Assembly: GCF_038004425.1 (NCBI RefSeq)
Contig: NZ_JBBORC010000001.1
Location: 3,077,001-3,141,000, forward strand
DNA: 64,000 nt
Source of the DNA: Solibacillus sp. FSL W7-1464
GTDB taxonomy: Bacteria; Bacillota; Bacilli; Bacillales_A; Planococcaceae
Direction of reading: 5' to 3'
The position numbers and the translations under genes were made by a program. Every line of letters begins with the position of its first letter. Positions within the stretch are counted from its first letter, which is position 1. This document shows, piece after piece, positions 35,381 through 43,529 of the stretch. A model generated the notes under the pieces. That model was not told the DNA's origin and made no database searches. It saw only the letters and a list, made by a program, of their open reading frames with translations.

Positions 35381-35578
35381 TTATTCTTTAATGAATGTTG
35401 CTATATCATTTTCTACTACGAAAACCAGAAACTCGTCATCTTCCTCTACCACTTCTTTTTCATACCTGAATTCTTTATCTATTAGCATCTCAAAATAGTT
35501 TGTCTTGGTATTTAATTCAAAGACTGGACATTGGTCAAATCTAACATCGCCAATATAGATTGCTCTAATTTTTTTCAT
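35381..35578 (-). CDS. Hypothetical acidic small protein
   Basis: 65 residues from the ATG at 35578, after GAGG at about 10 nt; an in-frame ATG at 35623 would add 15 basic residues. The chain is short and beta-like (IRAIYIGDVRFDQCPVFEL) with an acidic stretch (EKEVVEEDDEFLVFVVEND). No family recognised. Part of the small-gene run at 32.9-38.1 kb. Confidence 0.55.
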   Translation of the reverse strand: MKKIRAIYIGDVRFDQCPVFELNTKTNYFEMLIDKEFRYEKEVVEEDDEFLVFVVENDIATFIKE

Positions 35579-35818
35579 GTAATGTTGTCCTCGCAATTTC
35601 TTTGAAGTGATTCTTAAAAGCATTACTGTATCAAATTATATTGTACAGTAAATACATATTGCTATGCACACGATTGCTTCTCCTCTTAGCTTTTAACTAC
35701 TAAAAAAGATGACTCCAGAACTTACCCGAGTCATCTCATACATCCCTTTTTGTTTGGACACATTTTTAGATTTACTTATGTATAGCCTATAACCCCTTCG
35801 ATAGTCGAATAAGAATGA

Positions 35819-36289
35819 TTAATTTTCAACTACTTCAATCAAGTCTGTATAGATAGTAACAAAATATGCTTCTAATAAATCTCTCAACTCACCATTAAGC
35901 TTGTAATACGCATCTGTTGCATTTTCAACGATAGTATAAAATTCTTCTTCATCAATTTCATTGTTTTCTAAGGCAACGTACAAGCTCCACATTTCTTTAC
36001 AATACTTTTTCTCAATCACCACATAATTGTGTGCACCAATTTCCTCAAGGACTCCAATTAGTTGATTCATGTAGTTATCTATACCCATTTCTTTAATTTC
36101 ATGTCCAAACCACCTAAATAAACCTTCGTGCCCTCCACTTTCAAGTTCAGAATAATAATGATAGACAATCAATGCTTTATTTAAAGTGTTATCTTCAGAT
36201 GATAGATTAGATTTACTTAAAACATCCATTACAGCATTTGAGATATCTGACTTGCTCATTAAATCTTTTCTTTTCATTTTAGGTTTCAC
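35819..36289 (-). CDS. DUF4375-like (DMP19-type) protein
   Basis: 156 residues from a GTG at 36289, 6 nt after GGAGGG. The central pattern YHYYSELESGGHEGLFRWFG followed by a helical part with LIGVLEEIGAHNY matches the DUF4375 fold, also found in the neisserial DNA-mimic protein DMP19. The overall charge is acidic, with a C-terminal helix ending in VEN. Members appear in toxin-immunity and accessory contexts. DNA mimicry or immunity is a possibility, not a demonstrated role here. Monocistronic. Confidence 0.7.
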   Translation of the reverse strand: MKPKMKRKDLMSKSDISNAVMDVLSKSNLSSEDNTLNKALIVYHYYSELESGGHEGLFRWFGHEIKEMGIDNYMNQLIGVLEEIGAHNYVVIEKKYCKEMWSLYVALENNEIDEEEFYTIVENATDAYYKLNGELRDLLEAYFVTIYTDLIEVVEN

Positions 36290-36350
36290 AGTATTCCCTC
36301 CAATTCACCTTTCCTCTATATTACTAAAACGAAAAACGTAAAACCATATA

Positions 36351-36379
36351 TTGACAATGTAAATATAACTTTGTTAATG
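36351..36379 (+). promoter_or_regulatory. Candidate sigma-A promoter of the PadR operon
   Basis: TTGACA at 36351-36356 is a perfect -35 box; 17 nt later TTAATG (36374-36379) is a partial -10 match. ATATATCGATA and CAATATAT just downstream could be the PadR operator, overlapping the transcription start. Confidence 0.5.
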
Positions 36380-36421
36380 TATGACTAACGATATATCGAT
36401 ACTCAATATATGGAGGAGCTT

Positions 36422-36736
36422 ATGTTGCCATTATCAGAACCAACATTTCTTATTTTACTAGCGTTATGGAACAAGCCAATGCACGGATATGGCATCATTA
36501 AGACGATTTTTGACTTTACAGAGGAGCAATACGAGCTCGCCCCCGGCACACTTTACGGAGTGCTAAAAAATTTAGAAAAGCAAAAGCTCATCGAAGTTGT
36601 CGGTACTGATTTAGACAACCGCAAAAAGAAGATGTATGCCATTACACAAAGTGGCAAAGACGCCCTTATTGAAGAGCAACGCCGTTATGAAAAATTGCTC
36701 GGCTATACGCACAATGTGAAAAAGCAAAACGACTAA
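36422..36736 (+). CDS. PadR-family transcriptional regulator
   Basis: 104 residues from the ATG at 36422, 5 nt after GGAGGAGC; the in-frame ATG at 36410 contains that ribosome binding site and is rejected. The winged helix is clear: SEPTFLILLALWNKPMHGYG, then ELAPGTLYGVLKNLEKQKLI and the wing RKKKMYAITQSGKDAL. A short C-terminal helix serves dimerisation. It heads an operon with a DUF2812 protein and a small membrane protein, a widespread pairing in Firmicutes, and probably represses that operon. Ligand unknown. Confidence 0.93.
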   Translation: MLPLSEPTFLILLALWNKPMHGYGIIKTIFDFTEEQYELAPGTLYGVLKNLEKQKLIEVVGTDLDNRKKKMYAITQSGKDALIEEQRRYEKLLGYTHNVKKQND

Positions 36737-36751
36737 ATGGAGGATTAACGG

Positions 36752-37291
36752 ATGGGACTGCAAAAGGTATTACAAAAAAAGTTTACCTCATTCGAGGCAG
36801 AGGAGCAGTGGCTCAATAAACTCGCCTCTTTTGGCTGGCTGCTTGTTGATTACAGCAAGGACGATTTTAGCGAAACAACTTACACATTCGAGCAGCAGGA
36901 GCGTGCGAAAAGCGGCCACTATAAAATCGATTTCGTGACATTTCGGAATCGCGCAGACTTTGAAGATTATAAGGCCTTGCTTGAAGAAAGTGGTTGGGAT
37001 TTCCTCGCTAAAAATGAGTACTACACGAAGCTCATTTTATTTTCAACAACAAACAAAGCACTCTTTTCTGATCAAGCATCTCAAAATATGCGTGATGTAC
37101 GCAAACGCCATGCTGCGCTTCGGTTCGCCGTTATGTTCTTTGTACTAGATGTACTTTCGCTACTTGCCTATTTAAAGTTCGACTACGGTATGCTCATGGC
37201 GCTGTTATTTGGTTTTCTCGCATTTGGCTTATATTACACGTTTGTCGCTTGTAGGTTAACAGTCCGTATTCGAAAGGGGCAATTAGCATGA
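36752..37291 (+). CDS. DUF2812 domain membrane protein
   Basis: 179 residues. The N-terminal soluble part (about 1-115) has the DUF2812 marks EEQWLNKLASFGWLL, YKIDFVTFRNRADFEDYKAL and SGWDFLAKNEYY. Two TM helices follow (ALRFAVMFFVLDVLSLLAYL and MLMALLFGFLAFGLYYTFVA), then a basic tail. The family is almost always encoded after a PadR regulator, as here (16 nt gap). Function unknown; a stress or envelope role is likely from context. The stop overlaps the next ATG by 4 nt. Confidence 0.9.
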   Translation: MGLQKVLQKKFTSFEAEEQWLNKLASFGWLLVDYSKDDFSETTYTFEQQERAKSGHYKIDFVTFRNRADFEDYKALLEESGWDFLAKNEYYTKLILFSTTNKALFSDQASQNMRDVRKRHAALRFAVMFFVLDVLSLLAYLKFDYGMLMALLFGFLAFGLYYTFVACRLTVRIRKGQLA

Positions 37292-37491
37292 AGTATGTGA
37301 AGCTAACGCTATTCATATTTGGTTTAATCGGGAGTGTCGCGGTATTGCTATCGACGTTTAATATTCAGCGTGACTTTATTTCAGAACATAATTTCTACTT
37401 CATGGTTCCGCTTTGGGTTTCGATTATTGGCCTTTTTATCATAAAAAAATATGAGACGCGTAAAACAGAGAAGGAAATGATGAGTAAGTAG
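37288..37491 (+). CDS. Small two-TM membrane protein of the PadR-DUF2812 operon
   Basis: 67 residues with two helices (LTLFIFGLIGSVAVLLSTF and YFMVPLWVSIIGLFIIKKY) and a basic, charged C-terminus (ETRKTEKEMMSK). The ATG overlaps the DUF2812 stop (ATGA), so it is translated with it. Probably a partner subunit of the same membrane complex. No family name recognised. Confidence 0.78.
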   Translation: MKYVKLTLFIFGLIGSVAVLLSTFNIQRDFISEHNFYFMVPLWVSIIGLFIIKKYETRKTEKEMMSK

Positions 37492-37534
37492 TTTTAACTC
37501 GGAAATCTCTTGCCACCCTTATGCAAAATTCGGG

Positions 37535-37565
37535 CGCGAATCTTCAATAAGAAGATCGCGTTTTT
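37535..37565 (+). terminator. First terminator after the PadR operon
   Basis: CGCGAATCTTC / GAAGATCGCG stem followed by TTTTTCCG, resembling the orphan hairpin at 33332 in its flanks (TTCGGGCGC versus ATCGGGTGC). Confidence 0.75.
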
Positions 37566-37587
37566 CCGTTATAAATAATGACTCATA

Positions 37588-37632
37588 AAAAAATCGGCAA
37601 ACGCTGCTGCAACAACGTTTACCGATTTTTCT
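37588..37632 (+). terminator. Second terminator after the PadR operon (repeat family copy 2)
   Basis: AAATCGGCAAACG / CGTTTACCGATTT stem then TTTTTCTTATCCCC, a close relative of the hairpin at 35236-35274 including its 3' flank. Confidence 0.82.
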
Positions 37633-37652
37633 TATCCCCTTTAGGAATGTTT

Positions 37653-38141
37653 TTATTTTTCTACTACTATACAATATTGTTCTTGATAGTTTTCATCGTT
37701 CCAATCGTACATTTGTAACAGATGATTGAGAGACAATTCATTCTCATTTAATCTGCTATACGGAATGTTTAGTTTATCGTCCTCATCACCAATCCATACC
37801 CGCCATAGTTCGATTATCTGGCCTTCCCTCATATTATCTTTTAAGTAATCCAATAATTGCTTTACTCTTGATTCTGAGTAAACAAAATTCACTTCATATA
37901 TGAATGGATAGCCTGTATATTCACTTATGTCATAGTAACTTCCTTCGTTAATGACTAACTCATTTAAATCCTCTCCATTTTCTACAACTAATACTTGGGC
38001 ACTCGGGTCCATCTCCTCCCAAGGCACCAGTTCATGCGGTTTTATTTCTAATGCAATCGCTTCTTTGACCGTAATGTATTTTGCTTTGGATTCGATTTCA
38101 GGCATTTCAAAGTTTGTTGCGATAAATGAACAAGAGCTCAT
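37653..38141 (-). CDS. Acidic hypothetical protein
   Basis: 162 residues, ATG 8 nt after GGAGG. Strongly acidic, no membrane segment. Notable stretches: YITVKEAIALEIKPHELVPW, YDISEYTGYPFIYEVNFVYS, and a C-terminal segment LQMYDWNDENYQEQYCIVVE. The N-terminus (MSSCSFIATNFEMPEIESKA) is not a signal peptide. I do not recognise a family; size, charge and single-gene setting resemble immunity proteins. It converges with the PadR operon across two terminators. Confidence 0.7.
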   Translation of the reverse strand: MSSCSFIATNFEMPEIESKAKYITVKEAIALEIKPHELVPWEEMDPSAQVLVVENGEDLNELVINEGSYYDISEYTGYPFIYEVNFVYSESRVKQLLDYLKDNMREGQIIELWRVWIGDEDDKLNIPYSRLNENELSLNHLLQMYDWNDENYQEQYCIVVEK

Positions 38142-38204
38142 CTAAGTACCTCCATATTTCGCTTCTTTTGTTTATAATTTTAACATCCTTAAAACTTCAT
38201 TTGA

Positions 38205-39218
38205 TCACTTAAAATTTTGTCTAATAAAATGTGAAGTATTCTCATATGTTGCTATTTCTTTATCCAAAAATCTTATCGAGTCATCCGAACCTTTTTCGAT
38301 AAAACTATATTCGATAGCTACTCTCGGTGTTATCGTTTTTTCAAATAGCGTGAAAATGGCATTTAAGTCCTGTTCAAGATGGACATTGGCTTTCGTGAGG
38401 CTATTTTCATCAAAATAGACCGTGACGAAAATATTCGTACATTCCCCTTTTTCATTTGTTTCACGACAGTTGAACCAATAGTTGTCATATTCAGATTGAA
38501 ACGTAAAACGATCATTTTCAACTTTTGCTCTCTCTGCTTCCCATTTCTTATTCTCGTGGAAACTGCTTAATTCCCAGGAACCTCTTTTTATTTGGACGAA
38601 TAAATCTTCCTTCGTTTTTACATTTTGTAGATGCTCCATATTGAAAGCAAAAGAATTACTATCAGCTGGTTCGCGCAAGTCTGTGACAACCACATTGGTA
38701 ATGTCAGCTCCGCTTTGTTTTAGTAATCTTTGTAATTCAAAGAAACGATCTAATTCTTTCTCTCCAAAGGACGCTATTTCAATGGGTGTGGACGAATATA
38801 AATTTAGGTCATGCAGTTTTTTTTCACTTGAATAGCCTACTCGGACTTCACCATCAAAATAATCCGGACCTTGGAATCCGAGCCTTTCAATAGCTGGAAT
38901 CACCTTTTCTAATTTATGAAATGCTTTATCCGCTTCGATTGCATGTGCATGATCATCCGTTAACGTATCTGAATCATAATATTGTGTAACTTTGAATTCC
39001 ATATCTTGATGGTCTTTCGGAAAAACAACAAACACTGAGTCAGAAAAAAGACCTGTTGTCGATACACTTTTAATTTCAGCATCATATCCATATGTCTCTT
39101 TTACATAATCTTTAATTTTCTGTTCTTCCATATAGTTAGTAAAGCGCGGAAAATACATCAGGATACCCGCTATCAAGAGGATAAGAATAGGCACTATAAT
39201 TAATACTATTTTTTTCAT
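38205..39218 (-). CDS. Hypothetical membrane-anchored extracytoplasmic protein
   Basis: 337 residues. A single N-terminal TM/signal anchor (KIVLIIVPILILLIAGILMY) is followed by a long soluble region (about 35-337) with mixed alpha/beta character: QKIKDYVKETYGYDAEIKSV resembles the start of small secreted proteins with a PepSY- or YfjL-like fold, then a disulphide-capable pair in WFNCRETNEKGECTNIFV. It probably faces the outside. No terminal LPXTG or lipobox is seen. Function unknown. It lies 64 nt upstream of the 37653 gene on the same strand and might be co-transcribed. Confidence 0.72.
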   Translation of the reverse strand: MKKIVLIIVPILILLIAGILMYFPRFTNYMEEQKIKDYVKETYGYDAEIKSVSTTGLFSDSVFVVFPKDHQDMEFKVTQYYDSDTLTDDHAHAIEADKAFHKLEKVIPAIERLGFQGPDYFDGEVRVGYSSEKKLHDLNLYSSTPIEIASFGEKELDRFFELQRLLKQSGADITNVVVTDLREPADSNSFAFNMEHLQNVKTKEDLFVQIKRGSWELSSFHENKKWEAERAKVENDRFTFQSEYDNYWFNCRETNEKGECTNIFVTVYFDENSLTKANVHLEQDLNAIFTLFEKTITPRVAIEYSFIEKGSDDSIRFLDKEIATYENTSHFIRQNFK

Positions 39219-39706
39219 TTAAATTACTCCATACGTGTAGTTTAGTTGTGATGCAAAATAACATAGACCGATTATAACAAATTACTATATCTTTAGTGTT
39301 GAGAGGTTTTAGCAAACGCGTCTTCTTAGGTGTTCAAACGAAAAGGCACGAAACACTACTGGTGCCGAAGATTCAATTATATAGTTCATATTAAAAGCCT
39401 CAAATGTTGTTATATCAGCATTTGGGGCTTTTAGGCACATTATTGGTTATTAGGTTGGAAACGCGCATCTATACGAGCAATAGCCCAAAACTGTGATGTT
39501 GTTAATATAACTATAGTATTAAAAAATAGTTCAAATCAATATGTTAGATGAATTAATTGAATTTCTTCGCTTGTGGTATCAAACTACCGAAATTACCTTT
39601 TTTTACTTTTTTATAAAAAATAAGGATTTTATATGCTATTATTACAGATGTTGAAAGAAAAATATCAAAATTCTTTCTCGAAGAAGTAAAATTAGGAGGT
39701 TGTATT
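39219..39706. other. Divergent intergenic region with an orphan hairpin
   Basis: About 490 nt without a gene. At 39393-39434 AAAAGCCTCAAATG pairs with CATTTGGGGCTTTT, a good bidirectional terminator shape although both flanking genes point away from it. The rest is very AT-rich and includes the promoters of both genes. Confidence 0.55.
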
Positions 39707-40357
39707 ATGAAAAAAAATAAGTTTTTAGTAGTGATGTTCAGTTTTATATTATTATTTTCAACAGTGTCTGTGACAGGGGTCCAAGCTAATTCTTTAAGTG
39801 ATGGAAAAGGCAATAATAATTTTTATAAAATTGCTGAAATAGATGAAAAAACGTTCAATAAAGAGTTAGAACAACTTATTATCTTGTTAGAGGAAATGGA
39901 CTCTAAAGGAATTGACATCGTTAATTTGGAAAACAATGAATCTGAAGAAATTAATTTGTTAAGTCCAGAAGCGAAAAAGCTTTACGTTGATTATGAAAAA
40001 TTTGGAGTCAATCTGGAATTAGATAAGCATGTATCTGTAGAGATGGAAGATAAAAATGCAATTTCTACTATGAGTTCAAAGGTTAATGGTATTTTCATTT
40101 CTAATGATACTATTAACAAATTGAATAAAGTTACAGGTGTAAGTGGAGGAATATTTGGTGTTGCAGCAGCGCTTATTAAAGCTAAATTGGGCTTATCTCC
40201 AACGGCATTAACAGCATTAATCGTAGCGGTTGGTGCATTAGGTGTAGCAGGAATCAATGCGTGTAATTGGAATAATAAAGGGATTTATCTAACGGCGGAG
40301 TTTATTGGACCGATTACAATGCCTTTAGGAGTTGCTACTTGTAAAGCAGCTAAATAA
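39707..40357 (+). CDS. Secreted protein with hydrophobic C-terminal segment, bacteriocin-precursor-like
   Basis: 216 residues behind a good ribosome binding site (TTAGGAGG). A Sec signal (about 1-28, ending VTGVQA) leads to an acidic, helical middle (about 30-125) and a Gly/Ala-rich hydrophobic C-terminal part (about 140-216): GVSGGIFGVAAALIKAKLGL, TALTALIVAVGALGVAG, then ACNW and a final VATCKAAK with two cysteines about 30 residues apart. The layout (signal, long pro-region, hydrophobic Cys-pair tail) recalls SdpC-type toxin precursors. No sequence family is recognised, so bacteriocin function is inference. The nearby small membrane proteins at 40429 and 41058 are candidates for immunity. 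Confidence 0.7.
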   Translation: MKKNKFLVVMFSFILLFSTVSVTGVQANSLSDGKGNNNFYKIAEIDEKTFNKELEQLIILLEEMDSKGIDIVNLENNESEEINLLSPEAKKLYVDYEKFGVNLELDKHVSVEMEDKNAISTMSSKVNGIFISNDTINKLNKVTGVSGGIFGVAAALIKAKLGLSPTALTALIVAVGALGVAGINACNWNNKGIYLTAEFIGPITMPLGVATCKAAK

Positions 40358-40367
40358 ATAGATTATA

Positions 40368-40408
40368 AAACTGTAAAGTAGCTAATGGTACTTTACAGTT
40401 TTTTTATT
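40368..40408 (+). terminator. Terminator after the secreted-protein gene
   Basis: ACTGTAAAGTA / TACTTTACAGT stem followed by TTTTTTTATT. Confidence 0.87.
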
Positions 40409-40428
40409 ATATACATATCCGAGAATAT

Positions 40429-40656
40429 TTAATATTTTACATTTTTCTTAGATTTTAAATTTAGTATGAACTCGTATCCAAAGGCTATCAAAATTCCAGT
40501 CCAAAAAATCACACCTGAAGTTAAAGGCTCACTTCCAGATATTAAATAGGCAATATAATTTATGAATAATAGCAACATATAAGTGTAGAACCCGAGGATT
40601 GCTCCAGTTCTCCAATTATTTTGCTCAGGTTTAGACATCTTTTTAAAGAATTTCAT
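40429..40656 (-). CDS. Small two-TM membrane protein
   Basis: 75 residues from the ATG at 40656, directly behind GGAGGGGAAA; the in-frame start at 40671 contains that site. A basic N-terminus (MKFFKKMSKPEQNNW) is followed by two helices (GFYTYMLLLFINYIAYLI and GVIFWTGILIAFGYEFIL) and a basic end. It is convergent with the secreted-protein gene, sharing the terminator region. The size and topology fit an immunity or small regulatory membrane protein, but no family is recognised. Confidence 0.68.
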   Translation of the reverse strand: MKFFKKMSKPEQNNWRTGAILGFYTYMLLLFINYIAYLISGSEPLTSGVIFWTGILIAFGYEFILNLKSKKNVKY

Positions 40657-41057
40657 TTTTCCCCTCCACATTTAACGAGTATTCTTCCAGCTATATTCAT
40701 GCACTTTAGCCGCCGTACTATCATTTAATTTCACACAATTATCTTATCACAAATAACTAGGATACCTTTTCCCAATATGAAAGTAATGGAAAAATTGCGT
40801 CAAAAGCTGTATTTAGAAAGCTTTATAATTGTTACTTAGGATAGGTTTTTATAAATTTTACGCATACAATTTGCATGTTTGTCGAGAATTATTTATCGTA
40901 CGCTTATTAGCAATAGCGTGGAAACGACACCGCCCATTCAATTGTCCAAGGAATGTTGGTTGCTTTTATAATAAGCTCCTAAACGGCATAGCTTTTGAAA
41001 CTTTCCATGTTGTTTTTCGTATATATTGTTACGATTACATTTATTAGGAGGTCTAAA
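40657..41057. other. Intergenic region without a recognised gene
   Basis: About 400 nt. Open frames here have no ribosome binding site and no protein-like composition. It should contain divergent promoters for the 40656 and 41058 genes. Confidence 0.5.
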
Positions 41058-41486
41058 ATGGTCAATGTACGCACGATGAAAAAAGTTTTTATTCCATTTA
41101 TCTATATAGCAGAATGGGGATTTTTTTTATTTGTTGCTCTTTGTATTCTTGCTTTAAATTCGATTACTTTAATGAATATTATTACTGTAGATATGCCGTG
41201 GGAAGAACCTATTGCCCTGACAACATCATTTATTGCTTCTTTGTCTTTTGTCGTAGGACTGGCACTCGTTTGTTTTCTTTACAGTAAGTATTTAATAGGA
41301 AGTAAAACATACCAACAAGTAAAAAAAACGATTTGGGGGATTCTTTTTGGGTTGAATACAATTTTTTGCATACTTTTCGGCACCCTTTTTTATCGTTCCA
41401 ACCTGTTTCAAGATGATAGCATATTATTGTTTATCATCACTTTATTAAGCGCTTTATTAACAATTACATTTATGTCTAAAAAATGA
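41058..41486 (+). CDS. Four-TM membrane protein, unknown function
   Basis: 142 residues from the ATG at 41058, behind TTAGGAGG; an upstream in-frame ATG (40995) is rejected. Four helices: IYIAEWGFFLFVALCILALN, SFIASLSFVVGLALVCFLYS, WGILFGLNTIFCILFGTLFY and LLFIITLLSALLTITFM, joined by short basic loops. The topology resembles DUF2975-type small membrane proteins, but I cannot assign it. Monocistronic. Confidence 0.72.
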   Translation: MVNVRTMKKVFIPFIYIAEWGFFLFVALCILALNSITLMNIITVDMPWEEPIALTTSFIASLSFVVGLALVCFLYSKYLIGSKTYQQVKKTIWGILFGLNTIFCILFGTLFYRSNLFQDDSILLFIITLLSALLTITFMSKK

Positions 41487-41630
41487 GCGTCAATACCGCT
41501 TGCACATAAAAAAGCCTGGCGATACCATGGCACGTCAGTTGTGCCATGTTCCCATGCTTTGCATTTCGTATTTTATAGTGATGTTCCTATGAAGAAGCGA
41601 ATATCTTTTAAATAAGTTCAATTTTTCAGG

Positions 41631-41888
41631 TTAGTTTTTAGTCAGAGCACGCTTTTTCTGAACGTACATATTTTTTAACTTAGCATAATAGGCTGCTGCA
41701 TGTACTGCACCTGCATCCGTTTTACGTAAAGCAAACTCGAACGCCTCCACTAAATGCTCTGTTGTGACCAATTCACTTCTTATTTTAATTAAATCGAAAT
41801 GCTTATAGTTGTCAGGTACTTTCGATAAAATATCCTGATCCCCCGTAATTGAAATTAAATGATCGTCGTTAAAAAATAGTTGTAGCAT
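41631..41888 (-). CDS. Hypothetical small protein
   Basis: 85 residues. ATG preceded by AAAGGGG at about 9 nt. Predicted helical C-terminal half (EHLVEAFEFALRKTDAGAVH, AAAYYAKLKNMYVQKKRALT) with a small beta-like N-terminal part (LQLFFNDDHLISITGDQDIL). No membrane segment. Family not recognised. Confidence 0.68.
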   Translation of the reverse strand: MLQLFFNDDHLISITGDQDILSKVPDNYKHFDLIKIRSELVTTEHLVEAFEFALRKTDAGAVHAAAYYAKLKNMYVQKKRALTKN

Positions 41889-42147
41889 CGTTCATGTCCC
41901 CTTTTCTGTTTAGTATCGTGATGTTACCTTTTGATGAGCTTGTTTCAGCCCGTTTTTAATACACTTTATTGATACGGCTTCTATCCATTACCCCATTTTC
42001 TGCAAAATGAATCACTAATCAGTCAAAAAAATCCCTATTAATAAAATTATTCAGAAAAGTGAAACTCGAATCCTATAAATCCGGTATAATATATCTATAA
42101 AAACTGTTTTACGTTTATGACGAAGTACTTGGAGAGGAAAGACATCT

Positions 42148-42621
42148 ATGAAAATAACACGCGTCATTAAATATAATTTAATCCGGTTATTTCGGCTTAA
42201 ATCTGGACCGCATCATGTGGCTTCAGGTATAACGATCGGTTTTATCCCTAGCTGGCTCCCTACTTTTGGACTCGGCCCTGTTCTTTCGGTCGGTTTGGCA
42301 AGACTCGTAAAGGCGAATACTGTTTCCGCACTTGTCGGCGGTGTCCTGGGCACTTTTATTTGGCCCCTGCTATTTTTCTTGAATTATAAGGTCGGGAGCT
42401 TACTACTCGATCGAAATATTAGAGTCGAAGAGGTCGAAGAAGTCGAATATATAGATGCGGTCGAACATACGTATACCGGCATTGTAAATTCCCATTCAAG
42501 CGGATTCACTTTTCTAGCAGGGGCCATGTGCAATATAGTGATCTCCTCGTTTCTTATTTATTTCATGGTGTATTTCATGTTTAAGACGCACCGCGTAAGG
42601 ATATTAAATAAAATTCGCTAA
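42148..42621 (+). CDS. DUF2062 domain membrane protein
   Basis: 157 residues. The DUF2062 core is clear: KYNLIRLFRLKSGPHHVASG, TIGFIPSWLPTFGLGPVLSV, LARLVKANTVSALVGGVLGT and FIWPLLFFLNYKVGSLLL. Three hydrophobic segments and a final one at FLAGAMCNIVISSFLIYFMV. The family is found widely as small inner-membrane proteins of unknown function. The ATG follows GGAGAGG. It stands 85 nt upstream of the GGDEF gene on the same strand. Confidence 0.9.
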   Translation: MKITRVIKYNLIRLFRLKSGPHHVASGITIGFIPSWLPTFGLGPVLSVGLARLVKANTVSALVGGVLGTFIWPLLFFLNYKVGSLLLDRNIRVEEVEEVEYIDAVEHTYTGIVNSHSSGFTFLAGAMCNIVISSFLIYFMVYFMFKTHRVRILNKIR

Positions 42622-42706
42622 TTTGGAAATTATCCCCTACCCTTGGCAGAAATGCGACAATACTATAGAATACTTTTTAGAATAATGAGATAAGCAAGGT
42701 GATAAC

Positions 42707-43345
42707 ATGCCCTACAGAGGAAGAATATTGGCAACAGGAATCGTTCTCTTTTTTAATATAATCCGCTATTTCTACTATCATGAGTATTTAGATTTGCCCT
42801 TTTATTGGTCATTTTTTGTTTTAACAGCCATTTTTCTCGGTATCGCCTGGTGGGCCGGTAAACAATTCGATAAAGTAAAATACTTGTCAGAAAGAGATCC
42901 GTTAACCGGTACATTTAACCGTCGTACAATAGAAGAATTCTTTCACAAAACTGCAATGATAAGTGATATAAAGAAACAATCATTAGGGATTATCATGCTT
43001 GATTTGAATAATTTTAAAGAAGTAAACGATGAATACGGTCACAATAAAGGCGACGAACTGCTCATACAAGTTGCCGCAGCATTAAATACATTTGTCGGGA
43101 AACACGATTTAGTGGCAAGATGGGGCGGCGATGAGTTCGTCGTTATCGTAGACAATATGAAGGTAAATACAGCCGACGACTACGTAAAAGAACTCCAGCA
43201 AGCGATCACGCTGAAAAATGCCGAGAACTTTCCGGATGTGGAGGCTTCTGTCGGATATGCGATCTACCCACAGCACGGAAAAAGTTTTCAGAAGCTTGTG
43301 CAAGAAGCGGATGCGTATATGTATAAACACAAAAAGGAAAAGTGA
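42707..43345 (+). CDS. Membrane-bound GGDEF diguanylate cyclase
   Basis: 212 residues. Two TM helices at the N-terminus (ILATGIVLFFNIIRYFYY and YWSFFVLTAIFLGIAWWAG) anchor a GGDEF domain (about 60-212): SERDPLTGTFNRRTIEEFF, LDLNNFKEVNDEYGHNKGDE and the canonical active site RWGGDEFVVIVD. The position for an RxxD inhibitory site is FVGKHDLV, so no clear I-site. It should synthesise cyclic di-GMP from two GTP at the membrane. Start ATG behind AAGGTGATAAC. Possibly co-transcribed with the DUF2062 gene. Confidence 0.93.
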   Translation: MPYRGRILATGIVLFFNIIRYFYYHEYLDLPFYWSFFVLTAIFLGIAWWAGKQFDKVKYLSERDPLTGTFNRRTIEEFFHKTAMISDIKKQSLGIIMLDLNNFKEVNDEYGHNKGDELLIQVAAALNTFVGKHDLVARWGGDEFVVIVDNMKVNTADDYVKELQQAITLKNAENFPDVEASVGYAIYPQHGKSFQKLVQEADAYMYKHKKEK

Positions 43346-43370
43346 CGTAACTTAGTTGAACTTGCGTCAT

Positions 43371-43407
43371 AAAAAACGCCCACCTGGATTTTTCAGCGGG
43401 CGTTTTT
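43371..43407 (+). terminator. Terminator after the GGDEF gene
   Basis: AAAACGCCC / GGGCGTTTT stem with TTTTTAT following. Confidence 0.87.
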
Positions 43408-43529
43408 ATATTGTACAAACGGGATGCATGCATTGTTATGTTAAATCACCGGAGCCGTCCCAAAATAAAAACTTCCTATATAATATGCTAAAATAAAAGG
43501 AATAACCATTTAGGATGATGAGGGATTTT

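Noticed and set aside
40829-41047. Forward 72-codon frame before the 41058 gene
   Set aside because: No ribosome binding site, biased composition, and the downstream gene's own strong start at 41058 explains the region.
42061-42147. Upstream region of the DUF2062 gene considered as a c-di-GMP riboswitch because a GGDEF gene follows
   Set aside because: None of the conserved aptamer blocks are present and the spacer is too short and AT-rich.
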